DNA from: Photobacterium alginatilyticum
Lineage (GTDB): Bacteria; Pseudomonadota; Gammaproteobacteria; Enterobacterales; Vibrionaceae
DNA length: 64,000 nucleotides
Assembly (NCBI RefSeq): GCF_009910675.1
Contig: NZ_RSEJ01000004.1
Span: 232,854 to 296,853, forward strand
Direction: 5' to 3'
Shown: positions 9,917 through 19,220 of the stretch, in pieces
How positions within the stretch are numbered: position 1 is the first letter of the stretch
How the letters are laid out: each line of letters opens with the position of its first letter
Made by a program: the position numbers and the translations under genes
The notes under the pieces: model-generated
Seen by the model: the letters and a program-made list of their open reading frames with translations, nothing else
Told to the model about the DNA's origin: nothing
Databases searched by the model: none

Positions 9917-10840
9917 ATGTCGATTTTACCCAAGTATGTTTCTATTGTTGAAGTCGGCGCACGAGATGGCCTGCAGAATGAAAACCAAGTCACGACTGCT
10001 GACAAGGTCCACTTTATTAACCAACTCTCAGAAACAGGCCTAAAACATATTGAAGTTGGTGCATTTGTCTCACCGAAATGGGTTCCACAAATGGCCGACT
10101 CTCTATCTGTTATAAACCAGATAAACCGTATTTCTGGCATTACCTACTCGGCGCTGACACCAAATGTAAAGGGTTTCGAGCTCGCTCTTCAGGCTGGCGC
10201 AGATCAAGTCGCTATATTTGGTTCAGCCTCGGAAGGTTTCAGCCAACACAACATCAACTGTTCGGTCAGCGAAAGCTTGAAACGATTCGAACCTGTGATG
10301 GAACTGGCCCAGCAATACAAGATACCCGTGCGGGGATACCTTTCATGCGTCGCTGATTGCCCCTATGATGGTGCAACACCACCAACCAAAGTAGCCGAAG
10401 TGGCCAACGAGCTGATCAACCTTGGTTGTTATGAAATCTCACTTGGCGACACAATCGGAACCGCCACCCCGCTGCGTATTGCCAAAATGCTTGAATCAGT
10501 TAACCAACATATTCCCATTAACCAACTCGCCGTTCATTTTCACGATACTTGGGGACAAGCACTGGCCAATATTTATCAAGCTTTAACCATGGGAATCAGT
10601 GTCATCGACAGCAGCACTTCAGGCCTTGGCGGTTGCCCCTATGCCGACGGGGCGAGCGGTAACGTGGCAACCGAGGATGTTATCTACCTCTGCCACGGAT
10701 TAGGCATCGACACTGGTATCGACTTAGACAAGGTTGCTGACGCAGGCTGGAATATATGCCAACAACTTGGCAAGTTACCATCATCAAAGGCCTCTCTTGC
10801 TATTCGAGCCAGAAAGATCAGAGACGAACAAAAAAGATGA
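9917..10840 (+). CDS. liuE: hydroxymethylglutaryl-CoA lyase
   Basis: A 307-residue TIM-barrel lyase that splits HMG-CoA into acetoacetate and acetyl-CoA, the last step of the leucine branch. Visible family features are VEVGARDGLQNE at the N-terminus, the metal-ligand segment AVHFHDTWGQALAN, and the active-site cysteine loop GLGGCPYADGASGNVATEDV. The open frame extends upstream into liuD, but MSILPKYV at 9917 is the start: it follows CGGAGAG and matches the normal N-terminus. It ends the rightward liu cluster. No acetoacetate CoA-transferase or synthetase gene follows, so acetoacetate activation must be encoded elsewhere. Confidence 0.95.
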   Translation: MSILPKYVSIVEVGARDGLQNENQVTTADKVHFINQLSETGLKHIEVGAFVSPKWVPQMADSLSVINQINRISGITYSALTPNVKGFELALQAGADQVAIFGSASEGFSQHNINCSVSESLKRFEPVMELAQQYKIPVRGYLSCVADCPYDGATPPTKVAEVANELINLGCYEISLGDTIGTATPLRIAKMLESVNQHIPINQLAVHFHDTWGQALANIYQALTMGISVIDSSTSGLGGCPYADGASGNVATEDVIYLCHGLGIDTGIDLDKVADAGWNICQQLGKLPSSKASLAIRARKIRDEQKR

Positions 10841-10890
10841 TAGTTACTTCGATCAGTGTAACCATCGTCAAAGACAAACGGGGCATTGCT

Positions 10891-11169
10891 TTATTGCTCA
10901 GACCTTAAGAAACGTTGCTCGGCTTCAAGTTCGTTCACTGCCCGCCATATTTTCTGCTCCCTGGATTGATGCTTTTCAAAGTTATTAGTGATCCCTTCAA
11001 CACTAAGCTCATCCATTGGGCCAATATATTGATCCGCATATCCAGAAAACAGTTTCCTAAACTCTTCCATCGTCGGCAAGCAGTTGTTGTCTTGCTCAAA
11101 GTCTTCGAAAATATCATTTACCGTTAGTGAAATATCTCTTTTAATTCCATCAAAGTCCGAACTATCCAT
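10891..11169 (-). CDS. small acidic protein of unknown function
   Basis: An open frame of 92 residues from ATG at 11169 (MDSSDFDGIKRDISL). A TTG 18 bases further upstream is also in frame. The product is soluble and strongly acidic, with predicted helices and no signal peptide, membrane segment or cysteine motif. I do not recognise the family. It converges on liuE, ending 50 bases from it. Codon use and the absence of a competing frame make it plausible as a real gene, but there is no functional clue. Confidence 0.5.
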   Translation of the reverse strand: MDSSDFDGIKRDISLTVNDIFEDFEQDNNCLPTMEEFRKLFSGYADQYIGPMDELSVEGITNNFEKHQSREQKIWRAVNELEAEQRFLRSEQ

Positions 11170-11485
11170 CGTGTTATTACTCCGCAAATAATCCTGTACT
11201 CCAATGTACAGATTTTCAAATCAAATAAAGTGTAGTTGATAATTTATTACTTATAAGATTTTTGACTTTTTTTAACATTCAATCTGTAATTAACTGTAAG
11301 ACACTGTTTCTGTTCCTGTTAACTATCTGAATATCAAGACACAATGAAATTAAATAACGCAAAAAAGTTAATTTTTTAGAAAAACATCTCATTTTTCAGG
11401 CGCAAGGTTTCAGAACAATAAAGTGACAGCTGAGTAAGCTACACTTATATTATCTTTATTTCAAAAGCTTATCCGAGGTGAGGCA

Positions 11486-12592
11486 GTGATAACCCCGTTT
11501 CATTATCACCCCAGAAAGCCAGTGTGGTTTCAGGCTACTGCGCTCACAAATTCGATTAAATACTCATCTTTGGTAATAAGTATTTTGCTCTCACCGCCTT
11601 CTAATGGGGAGGAATCATCATCTGAGTCTATGCTCAATGAATACAAAGGTGAGAAGGTAACTGAACCTGAGCAAGACGAGACCTTCCAATCATGGATTGA
11701 CGACACACAACTGTCCATATCCGATACTATCCAAGAATATGGTGCCTCAGTTGACCACTTTGTCGGTAAAGCAGAAGATGAAGAACCCATAAGCAACCGA
11801 AGTTATTTACGCCTTCGGTTCAAGAGCCGCTATACCCACCGTGAACATTTCGATCCTGATGCCAGTGTCTATTTAAAACTCGACCTTCCGCATACCAAGA
11901 AAAACTGGAAACTGATCTTTGAAACCGATCCGGATGACTTCGACCGATTAGAGGATAAAGAGCGGAGTATTAGCAATAACAGTGACAATAGTCTAAACAG
12001 CGCAATCGGCGGTGTGCGCCTCCAGGGGAGAAAACTGGGAGAATGGAAAACCAATATAGACCTTGGGGTAAAACTCAAATGGCCATTAGACCCCTTCACT
12101 CGCGCTGACCTTCGTCGAGTTGACCAACTCAGTCACAATTGGACAAGTCGGTTCAAACAAGAAATTTTCTATTATCATTCAAAGGGACCGGGCAGCCTGT
12201 CCTCACTTGATCTCTATTACGCTCGCCGAGATGACCCCTCGACAATATTAAAACTCAGTTCAAACTTGCAGTATCTTGATACAGACAATAATTGGGAATT
12301 TGTACAACAAACAGAAATCCTTGATCGTATTGATGATGATAACTTACTTCAATACTCACTCGGTATCAGCGCAGACTCAAGACCCTCATACTCTATAACA
12401 AACTCATGGATATCCGCAGGGTGGAAACATCGGTTATACAAGCAGTGGTTATACCTGACAGTTACGCCCGAAATCGATTTTCAAGACAAATTTAACTACA
12501 AACTAAATCCGGGAATTATGGTAGAGCTCGAACTATTCTTCAGCTCAGACCGCGGTATCGACAGGTTAAAAAGAACCATACCAACACCTTAA
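11486..12592 (+). CDS. uncharacterised outer-membrane beta-barrel-like protein
   Basis: A 368-residue protein starting at GTG, with GAGGTGAGG just upstream. The N-terminus is hydrophobic around residues 18-38 and could be a poor signal peptide. After an acidic stretch (residues 40-95) the chain alternates polar and apolar residues with many aromatic positions (YLRLRFKSRYTHRE, SYSITNSWISAGWKHRLYKQWLYLTVTPEIDFQ), the pattern of beta-barrel strands. The final residues do not end in phenylalanine. I cannot place it in a named family. It converges with a second barrel protein at 12619, and an imperfect hairpin separates the two ends. Confidence 0.7.
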   Translation: MITPFHYHPRKPVWFQATALTNSIKYSSLVISILLSPPSNGEESSSESMLNEYKGEKVTEPEQDETFQSWIDDTQLSISDTIQEYGASVDHFVGKAEDEEPISNRSYLRLRFKSRYTHREHFDPDASVYLKLDLPHTKKNWKLIFETDPDDFDRLEDKERSISNNSDNSLNSAIGGVRLQGRKLGEWKTNIDLGVKLKWPLDPFTRADLRRVDQLSHNWTSRFKQEIFYYHSKGPGSLSSLDLYYARRDDPSTILKLSSNLQYLDTDNNWEFVQQTEILDRIDDDNLLQYSLGISADSRPSYSITNSWISAGWKHRLYKQWLYLTVTPEIDFQDKFNYKLNPGIMVELELFFSSDRGIDRLKRTIPTP

Positions 12593-12593
12593 T

Positions 12594-12619
12594 ATGGTTT
12601 ATCTCAAGCAGATAACCAT
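12594..12619. terminator. imperfect bidirectional hairpin
   Basis: ATGGTTTATCT and AGATAACCAT pair around CAAGC between two converging genes. The stem has one bulge and no long T-run, so this is only a possible shared terminator. Confidence 0.35.
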
Positions 12620-13854
12620 TAGTTCAGCGAGATACTTACCCCAATAGTAAATGAAGACGCTGACAGTTCATCAAGCCCGATAAGCGTACTGGCTTCAGCA
12701 TAACCGTGCCAATCCTCATTAAAAGCACCAGAAAGCCCGAAATGCATCCGTCCATATATAGCATCATCAGACTCAACAATAAGCGGCAGTACACTGCCAG
12801 AATGATCAGCTTTAAGCTGGCTGATGATCCGTTCGGATCCGCTATCAATATCATAGTGGACATAACCGCGGACATAGGGCTGGAATATCCCCAAACTTGA
12901 ACGGAACGGGTGGGATATGCTGACTCCCGTGATCACCATCGTTGATTCCAGATTGTTAATATTATCAACCTTAGATATCAGATAATTTGCATTACCTTTA
13001 GAAAGCCGTTCGGCATAGCGATCGGTGTCAGAAAGTGTATATTGGAGGCTACTTTCAAAGGCGATATTCAAATAATTGAAATCAATAACATAGCCGCCAC
13101 CAAGCGAAAAAACCCATATGTCTGAATCAGCTTCACTCGTATCATTGATAACACTATCACTGTAATGCGTGATACGCCTTTCTATATCAGTGTCCATTAA
13201 TGCGTAGCTTGCAGTAAAATCAACATACCAATCATCTTGGAAATAACTGAAGTAACCGGAGGCGACCAATCCGTCGACATCACTTTCAGTATTTTCCTGG
13301 GCACCATCGTAAAACGGCAAACCAAGCGCCAGACCAAATAAATAATGGTCATTCAATAAGTAATCACCCCCGAGAGTTAATGAGTACCCTTCTTGCTCCT
13401 GGTTTCTCGAGCCAGTAAACATCGAATTGTCATTATTGACGGCATTTGAGTTCACTCTGAAATAGGCGCCAAGCCGGGAGTAGTTTTGATCTCCCAGCAA
13501 ACCATCCTGATATAGTGTTAGCTCAGAGTATTGGCCACCATAAGTCGTTGGCTGGGCATTCGATTTCATTGCGGTCCGTAAATTACTTGCCCGTTGGCCC
13601 ATTTCACTGCTATTGCTGGCAAAATATGGCATCGAAGAAACTTGCCCAAGAGGAGCAGAAGCTGAGTCCGGTTTATCGCCTCTAAAATCACTAGCCAACG
13701 CCATCAAATCAGAAATTGCCTTATACACTTCAGAAGATAATCGGCTTGTAACCGACTCTTGCTGCTCGGCATCTGCGGCACTTACGGCGGGATGGCTCAA
13801 CATGGTTCCTGCAACCAAGGCTGGTGTAATTAGTCTAATTAGCTTCGCAGACAT
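12619..13854 (-). CDS. autotransporter-type outer-membrane beta-barrel protein
   Basis: A 411-residue exported protein. Residues 1-27 are a clear signal peptide ending at VSA-ADA. Residues 30-110 form a short N-terminal helical region. From about residue 115 to the end the sequence shows repeated amphipathic strands (YSELTLYQDGLLG, YSLTLGGDYLLNDHYLFGLALGLPFYDG, WVFSLGGGYVIDFNYLNIAFESSLQYTLS) as in the autotransporter beta-domain. It lacks a long passenger, so it is probably a stand-alone barrel of unknown role. The start at 13854 is supported by a GGGGGAAG stretch upstream on the coding strand. Confidence 0.75.
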   Translation of the reverse strand: MSAKLIRLITPALVAGTMLSHPAVSAADAEQQESVTSRLSSEVYKAISDLMALASDFRGDKPDSASAPLGQVSSMPYFASNSSEMGQRASNLRTAMKSNAQPTTYGGQYSELTLYQDGLLGDQNYSRLGAYFRVNSNAVNNDNSMFTGSRNQEQEGYSLTLGGDYLLNDHYLFGLALGLPFYDGAQENTESDVDGLVASGYFSYFQDDWYVDFTASYALMDTDIERRITHYSDSVINDTSEADSDIWVFSLGGGYVIDFNYLNIAFESSLQYTLSDTDRYAERLSKGNANYLISKVDNINNLESTMVITGVSISHPFRSSLGIFQPYVRGYVHYDIDSGSERIISQLKADHSGSVLPLIVESDDAIYGRMHFGLSGAFNEDWHGYAEASTLIGLDELSASSFTIGVSISLN

Positions 13855-14210
13855 ACAACTTCCCCCAGAAATTATTGCCCTTCATCACAGTTAAATTGTT
13901 AAAATAGTCAGTAGCAATGAAGTCACTAATTAGTATAGGAAGCGAGCACTTTTGCCCCTGTCGCAAAAATGACCATATCGATAATTTTTCAAACAAAAAA
14001 ATCTGAACTGAAAAATAAATGCTAACAAGCAGTAAATGTTCATCTATTTAATTGATATACAGCTCTTTTCTACTAAGACTCAAACTAGCTTCTATATATA
14101 TTCTGTGGCAGTATTTAACTTTCATGTCATAGGATTTTGCATGAAATCAATGGATTGTTTTGTGTCGAAATCTATAAAGCTAAAGTCACCTTCTATTGAG
14201 CAATACCAGC
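13855..14210. other. AT-rich intergenic region between divergent genes
   Basis: About 356 bases separate the barrel gene and the winged-helix regulator. The sequence is AT-rich with several TATAAT-like stretches. No convincing gene or repeat was found. It must hold promoters for both directions. Confidence 0.5.
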
Positions 14211-15515
14211 ATGCCTGATAACCACGAACAAACAGATAAAGTTATAATCGGCAAAGCCCTCGTTTTTGATTGCTCGACTAAGCAGCTCTTAAACAAACAG
14301 CAAATCATTAAGTTAAACCGTGCTGAACGAGAAGTACTCTATACTCTGATAGCCAATGCACCCCGAATGGTGACAAAGGCCGAGCTGCTGAAGGCAGGCT
14401 GGGTAAGAAAAGAAGTCACTCCAACCTCTCTGTTTCAGACCATCCGTAACCTCAGGATAAAGCTCAAAGAAGAAGAGAAAGGGCAAATCATTGAGCTAGT
14501 ACCTAAGCTGGGTTACAAAATAAACATCATGCAGCCCAGCAAGCCAGCCCCTTCGGATGAAACGCCTCATGAAACAATTAATAAATCACGACGCGGAACC
14601 AAGATCGCACTTTGTTTTGCATTTACTCTATTCGCAGGCCTCTCCATATTGTTATACAGCCATCTGAAAAGAGACCAATTTTATCATCGGACTATCACTG
14701 ATGATGATAACAATACTGTGGTACTGCTATCTAAACTCGAAAGTGATCTTATTCCACTACATGGTTATAGCAATCAGTATATTACCCCCAAAAGCATTCA
14801 CGATAAGCTATTTTTCATTTCAAAATCAGATGAATACTATTCAATAGCTTTCTGTAATAAGACTAAGCAAAATTACTGCGATCCAGATTCAGCCCGTGCA
14901 GTAACCTTTAAGCATTTTGACATTGATACGTTTTGGCCGCTCTTAACCGAGGAGTCAATGACGATAGGTGCGATGTCAGTTTATGAAAATAAGACCAATA
15001 TGCAGGCTTCTGCAAAGTCATATAATTTATACCTCGAGAACGGCAACATCTACCCTAACCTGTCTCAATACTTCGTACGCAAAAAAGGCAAGGACACATG
15101 GAAGTTTACCGGGATCAGCTTCCGTATGAATAAAGATAAATCGGAGTTTGTCGCTATTTCATTTAAAGGAGGGCAATTCTCGTTGATTGAATCTAACATT
15201 TCGCCATTCATTGCCACCAGCAAGATAACCCCCGGATACTTCTATTGGATTAATTCTCAGGAAGAGCTCAAGAAAATGGGCGTGAAACTCCCTGGTGAAG
15301 TAAAGAACTATGAAAATAGCCTGTATACCAAGGCTGTTGGTTATGACACTTACATGTTATACCGGCAAAAAGGGCTCTTCCTTTGGTATTCACCGGATGT
15401 AGGTTTCTATTGGTATGCTCAGCAAGGAGAAACCGACTCAAACTTCGACGAATATTTCCAGTTTGCCAAATGCCATGGGGATCTTCAGCTCAATCCTGAT
15501 CCAGAATGTGACTAG
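14211..15515 (+). CDS. membrane-anchored winged-helix (ToxR/CadC-type) regulator
   Basis: About 434 residues. Residues 10-105 form an OmpR/PhoB-type winged-helix DNA-binding domain (LNRAEREVLYTLIANAPRMVTKAELLKAGW, then SLFQTIRNLRIKL and LVPKLGYKI). One membrane segment follows at about residues 130-150 (KIALCFAFTLFAGLSILLY). The last 280 residues would be periplasmic and match no domain I recognise. ToxR- and CadC-like proteins regulate genes directly from the membrane in response to external signals. A TTG at 14196 is in frame, but the ATG at 14211 is more likely. The periplasmic part is far larger than ToxR's, so the signal is probably different. Confidence 0.8.
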   Translation: MPDNHEQTDKVIIGKALVFDCSTKQLLNKQQIIKLNRAEREVLYTLIANAPRMVTKAELLKAGWVRKEVTPTSLFQTIRNLRIKLKEEEKGQIIELVPKLGYKINIMQPSKPAPSDETPHETINKSRRGTKIALCFAFTLFAGLSILLYSHLKRDQFYHRTITDDDNNTVVLLSKLESDLIPLHGYSNQYITPKSIHDKLFFISKSDEYYSIAFCNKTKQNYCDPDSARAVTFKHFDIDTFWPLLTEESMTIGAMSVYENKTNMQASAKSYNLYLENGNIYPNLSQYFVRKKGKDTWKFTGISFRMNKDKSEFVAISFKGGQFSLIESNISPFIATSKITPGYFYWINSQEELKKMGVKLPGEVKNYENSLYTKAVGYDTYMLYRQKGLFLWYSPDVGFYWYAQQGETDSNFDEYFQFAKCHGDLQLNPDPECD

Positions 15516-15525
15516 AGAACTCCGG

Positions 15526-15567
15526 TATAGTCTTGGTTCCGGCCCCCCTGCCGGAACCAAGACTATA
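15526..15567. terminator. perfect 18-bp hairpin after the winged-helix regulator
   Basis: TATAGTCTTGGTTCCGGC (15526-15543) is the exact reverse complement of 15550-15567, with a six-base loop CCCCCT. It begins 11 bases after the regulator stop. There is no T-run on the plus strand, so it may be a terminator aided by Rho, an mRNA-stabilising stem, or a protein-binding palindrome. Confidence 0.6.
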
Positions 15568-15635
15568 GCGATTCAGCTATACTATCCATGACATCAGATC
15601 CTCCATACAAATTCATAACGAAACGTGAGTATCCA

Positions 15636-16004
15636 ATGAATCGGTATATCTTCCCTGCTACAGTACTGGCGCTAGCTCTCTCCCCACATCTCTTTGCGGC
15701 AAACCTCGAAGCGGCTGCTGATGATGTCTGTGTTTGCCTTGAAGGGCCTTACCAACATGCGGAAGAAACATTAGCGCTCGTAAACGAGGCGCTGCAATCC
15801 GGCGACATGTCCAAGATATTAGCTTCACAAGATGAGATGATGAAAGTGATGAACACGTCTGAGCTGTGTATTGAAGACCTAAGTAAAAAATACCCAGATA
15901 TCAGTACCGACGAGTCACTCCAGAAAGAGGTTATGCGTATTGCAGACGAAAAATGCCCGAACCCTTTAGAACAGTTAAAAAGCGCCTCAGCCCCTTCAAG
16001 TTAA
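15636..16004 (+). CDS. small periplasmic protein, unknown function
   Basis: About 122 residues from ATG at 15636. The frame opens 48 bases earlier, but MNRYIFPATVLALALSPHLFAA gives a textbook signal peptide, so the later start is chosen. The mature protein is helical, with four cysteines (DVCVCLEG, ELCIED and KCPN) that could form disulfides in the periplasm. I do not recognise the family. It follows the membrane regulator gene and the strong hairpin at 15526-15567. Confidence 0.65.
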   Translation: MNRYIFPATVLALALSPHLFAANLEAAADDVCVCLEGPYQHAEETLALVNEALQSGDMSKILASQDEMMKVMNTSELCIEDLSKKYPDISTDESLQKEVMRIADEKCPNPLEQLKSASAPSS

Positions 16005-16100
16005 GTACATAGCGAATACCTGAAAGTGCTTAATATAGCTATTGCCATCCCCGCGTTATTTGTTAAATTATTGTAACAGCAGCTTAGGGGGGGGGTTGGT

Positions 16101-16394
16101 ATGTTAACGTTGAAACGGCTACTGTTTAGCACATTCATAAACTTACAGCCCTTTTTTAACCTGGCTTATCCGCTTTTGTTTGGCTTAAGTGTACTAGGTA
16201 CTACATTAGGGATAATACTTATGGCGACACCTTCCAACGTGCACGACTCCAGCCAACTGATATGTTTGGGCTTTGTGCTGACTGGAGTGTATCTGATGTT
16301 ATTGAAAAAACACTACGCGTTGATCCTGGCCTGGGCTGATACTCGTGAGTGCCAGGTCATTCCGCTTAGAACTGATAACAGCCGACATTTGTGA
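16101..16394 (+). CDS. small two-helix membrane protein
   Basis: A 97-residue protein from ATG at 16101, preceded by a G-rich stretch that contains a ribosome-binding sequence. Two hydrophobic segments, about residues 20-45 and 51-68, are followed by a short charged tail. No family is recognised. It is isolated between the secreted protein and the convergent phasin gene. Confidence 0.55.
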   Translation: MLTLKRLLFSTFINLQPFFNLAYPLLFGLSVLGTTLGIILMATPSNVHDSSQLICLGFVLTGVYLMLLKKHYALILAWADTRECQVIPLRTDNSRHL

Positions 16395-16451
16395 GCAACA
16401 ACTAGAAGCCTGGTGCAATATCTAACTAACAAGCTAGTTGATGTCACTCAG

Positions 16452-16814
16452 TTATTTTTTCGCTTCGCGACGTTCCAATAGCGCTTCAATATTTGCTGTC
16501 AATTGATCGATCTTGTCATCAATACTGTCTAGGCGCTCATTATCCATACCAACCATTTTCTGAACCAATTGGTGAGCACGTTCTTCAGCAGAAACAGACT
16601 TATGGATACGAGTTGTATGAATACGCTCTTTCAGCTCAGATTCAACGCCTCGACCTTGTTCGATCAGGTCGTTGTACATAGCCTTACCTTTGCCCGAGAG
16701 CTGATTCAATTCATCCCCACCTTTCGCGTATACACCTAGCCCAGCAAGCCAAACCTTATTATGGAGCTTTTCTTCACGGGCTGAATCTTCTATTTTTCGT
16801 TCTTGGTCTTTCAT
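16452..16814 (-). CDS. phasin-like PHA granule-associated protein
   Basis: About 120 residues from ATG at 16814 (MKDQERKIEDS), with GAGGAC at good spacing; a longer upstream frame starting MAGSCK is less likely. The segment VWLAGLGVYAKGGDEL followed by a helical, charged region (VESELKER, then LDSIDDKIDQLTANIEALLERR) is typical of the PhaI/PhaF-type polyhydroxyalkanoate granule-associated proteins. These proteins coat storage granules and influence their size and segregation. No PHA synthase gene is nearby, so the rest of the pathway must lie outside the window. Confidence 0.8.
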   Translation of the reverse strand: MKDQERKIEDSAREEKLHNKVWLAGLGVYAKGGDELNQLSGKGKAMYNDLIEQGRGVESELKERIHTTRIHKSVSAEERAHQLVQKMVGMDNERLDSIDDKIDQLTANIEALLERREAKK

Positions 16815-16954
16815 GATCTTGTCCTCATACACTAGCTTACAACTGCCAGCCAATGATAAAGCTGACTTCTTAGTATCAGGATAATGCTTTCAATTAGAGT
16901 GATCCCACTAATTTAGCGAATCATTCAGGTAATATGTACAGAATGAGGTAAACA

Positions 16955-16979
16955 AAAGCGGGAGTGCATCTCCCGCTTT
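16955..16979 (-). terminator. rho-independent terminator of the lipoxygenase gene
   Basis: AAAGCGGGAG and CTCCCGCTTT pair around TGCAT, followed on the minus strand by TTTTGTTT. It lies 9 bases after the lipoxygenase stop. Confidence 0.8.
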
Positions 16980-16987
16980 CAGCTTAG

Positions 16988-18829
16988 TTAGATATTAATG
17001 CTAGGCGGGATTTTACTTGGTAACAGGAAGCTGTATTCTTCACGCGTTTCATTTCGGTCGTTGATGATTTTTTCAATCTCTTGCAAAGAGGCATTAAAGT
17101 CACAAAGCGGACCGCCTTCTTTCGTTATCCTGTCATCTTCAAACCACTCAAGGTATGGAAAGTTATTCGTACGGTATTCACCTAGCCTACGATAATAAAC
17201 ACCGCCAAGAATCTGCAATAATGACAACTGCTCAAGCGACTGCTTCATAGGCGGGAAGTTATTCAGCCACCCCTCTTCCGTGTGTACATTCGACGGATCT
17301 TTGCCCCATACCGCCCCGGTTACTGCAGGTGCAAAGCTCATCAATGAACTTTGTGGAAAGTTAACAGCTGCATGTTGTGCGCTGGCAGTGAATATAATCA
17401 TCGTGAGCACTTCGGACAACTGCTCACGAGTTGTGATCGGCTTAAACCCTTTTATTGAACCTTCTTTCATCAAAGATTCTGTCCAAGCTGTTAGCTCATA
17501 ATCTTCAGTTACAGCGGCATCCTCAGAGTAATAAACATTGATATAGGACGTCGTCCATTCCTGAATCGCATCCCAGATCAAAGTAGCATCATCACGGTAT
17601 GGGTAATCCAGAATATCTTTATTATCTACACAGCGCGTTGCTAAATCAGCAGGCAGCATATACCCATAAAAGTCCAGATTAAGCCTGTCTATACCAGCTG
17701 CCTGTTGGGTAGCTTCAATCTTGGCTCCAAAGATACTATCAATAGGCCCACCTCCTGCGATTAGCGAACCTGCGGCGCTATTGTTGATAAACAAGGTCCC
17801 TTCGAAATGAGGTAACAGCAACACATTAATCGGGTGAGATTCAGCAAGGTAGCGATTAGTCGCTATGGTAAAGGCTTCAATAATCAAGTGAGTTCGGCCT
17901 AGGTGTACAAAAAGCTCATGGTAGTTACCATCCGCAACCTGAACCAAAGTCATAGCAGCCTGCCACTGCCAGTATTCCGCAGGATTTTCATTATTCTCAA
18001 CCGCATAGGTTAAGATGGATTTGTCTTTATCCTGACCACTTTGTATTGCTACGGGCGCTAGTGATTTTTGGCCCTTGGGAATAGCAAACAGTGCCATTGG
18101 TGCAAAGACTTGCTTTTCTGGCCCCTGAGGGTTGTCGGCAAGCATCTCTAGCTCATGGTAATCAAGCAGGTAGACACGATTATTGGCCAGAGCCTCGGCT
18201 AACGAATCATCGGCCCCCATTACTTTTTGAAATCCTGCTTCACTGACGGGGAAATTACCCGGAAGACTAATAACACCTTTGATTAGCATTGGGTTTTGAC
18301 CCGCAACCCGGAATCTGGCAAAAATCTCATTTTGCTGGAACACTTCGGCGACTGCTGGTAGAGGGATCTTCTTAAACAGATCTTTGTACGCATCAAGGCC
18401 GGCCTCATTGCGGTATTCCTTCACCTCCGATTGCACCAACCTCAAATACATCTCGACCAGTGTCTTCAGCATTTCGGATGTGTTTCTGATCAACGTCCAC
18501 TCTTGCCCAGGCTTCAGGCTAACAGCTGCCTCGGAAACTTCTTTCAAGCCATCCTTGATATCAACCAGATCTGCTGCATCTTTGACATTGGCGATAAGAT
18601 TCTCAACTATAGGTACCAAGGTTTGTAGAACGGTGATCTTCCAACTTAAAGTAGGATCCGCCTCTTTCGGCACTTCTTTTACCATAGGTACAGGCGCAAC
18701 ATTTGGATGCTTAAGATCCCAGACATATTGATCTTGTGTTGTCTCTAATTGCTTCCGGCGCTTTTCTTGTTCTCGTTTACTATCATTTTGCGGCAACGTC
18801 GGGTGCATACGAGGAAATAAGTTAAACAT
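16988..18829 (-). CDS. lipoxygenase (iron-dependent fatty-acid dioxygenase)
   Basis: A complete 613-residue lipoxygenase. These enzymes insert O2 into polyunsaturated fatty acids with a cis,cis-pentadiene, giving hydroperoxides. All iron ligands known from the family are present: His309 and His314 in HELFVHLGRTH, His486 and Asn490 in ASAQHAAVNF, and the C-terminal Ile613 carboxylate (PSINI). The family spacing His-x4-His-x4-His-x17-His-x8-His is exact. There is no N-terminal PLAT domain as in plants and no signal peptide, unlike the secreted Pseudomonas LoxA, so the enzyme is probably cytoplasmic. AAAGGACT precedes the ATG. It is monocistronic, with its own terminator. Vibrionaceae can make EPA or DHA, which could be substrates; that is inference. 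Confidence 0.95.
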   Translation of the reverse strand: MFNLFPRMHPTLPQNDSKREQEKRRKQLETTQDQYVWDLKHPNVAPVPMVKEVPKEADPTLSWKITVLQTLVPIVENLIANVKDAADLVDIKDGLKEVSEAAVSLKPGQEWTLIRNTSEMLKTLVEMYLRLVQSEVKEYRNEAGLDAYKDLFKKIPLPAVAEVFQQNEIFARFRVAGQNPMLIKGVISLPGNFPVSEAGFQKVMGADDSLAEALANNRVYLLDYHELEMLADNPQGPEKQVFAPMALFAIPKGQKSLAPVAIQSGQDKDKSILTYAVENNENPAEYWQWQAAMTLVQVADGNYHELFVHLGRTHLIIEAFTIATNRYLAESHPINVLLLPHFEGTLFINNSAAGSLIAGGGPIDSIFGAKIEATQQAAGIDRLNLDFYGYMLPADLATRCVDNKDILDYPYRDDATLIWDAIQEWTTSYINVYYSEDAAVTEDYELTAWTESLMKEGSIKGFKPITTREQLSEVLTMIIFTASAQHAAVNFPQSSLMSFAPAVTGAVWGKDPSNVHTEEGWLNNFPPMKQSLEQLSLLQILGGVYYRRLGEYRTNNFPYLEWFEDDRITKEGGPLCDFNASLQEIEKIINDRNETREEYSFLLPSKIPPSINI

Positions 18830-19220
18830 GGTGAGTCCTTTCTTCTTAATAGTAGGGATATATAAGAATGACCGTTACATGCAAAAACTAAAAATGGTCA
18901 TTGGCATCACTCATCGAGCCACTGTATTACTACAGGTCAAACCACTATTCGATAAGATTGATAAAGAAGATAGTTCAGGGGCTTTAATTAACCAGCCAAA
19001 ATCAAACCAGTTGCATATCGTATATTCTAAACTGTTAATTCACTCACCTATCGTGAAGTTTTTATTTCCACAATCCAACAACATAAATGAAGAGAGATCA
19101 CATTATGTAGTCTGTTAATAGGTATAGATCACCCTATGGTAACTTCTGACACTTTATAAAGATGAAGTTTGGATTGTTAGATAAGTACTCATAATGCTGC
19201 AATGAAAACTCTTTAATTTT
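18830..19220. other. intergenic region upstream of the lipoxygenase gene
   Basis: About 390 bases. A 96-codon frame crosses it on the plus strand but has no ribosome-binding site, no family features and overlaps the lipoxygenase start, so it is not called. The region must contain the lipoxygenase promoter. Nothing else was recognised. Confidence 0.4.

Noticed and set aside
18828..19118. 96-codon plus-strand reading frame
   Set aside because: No ribosome-binding site or family features, and it overlaps the lipoxygenase start on the opposite strand.
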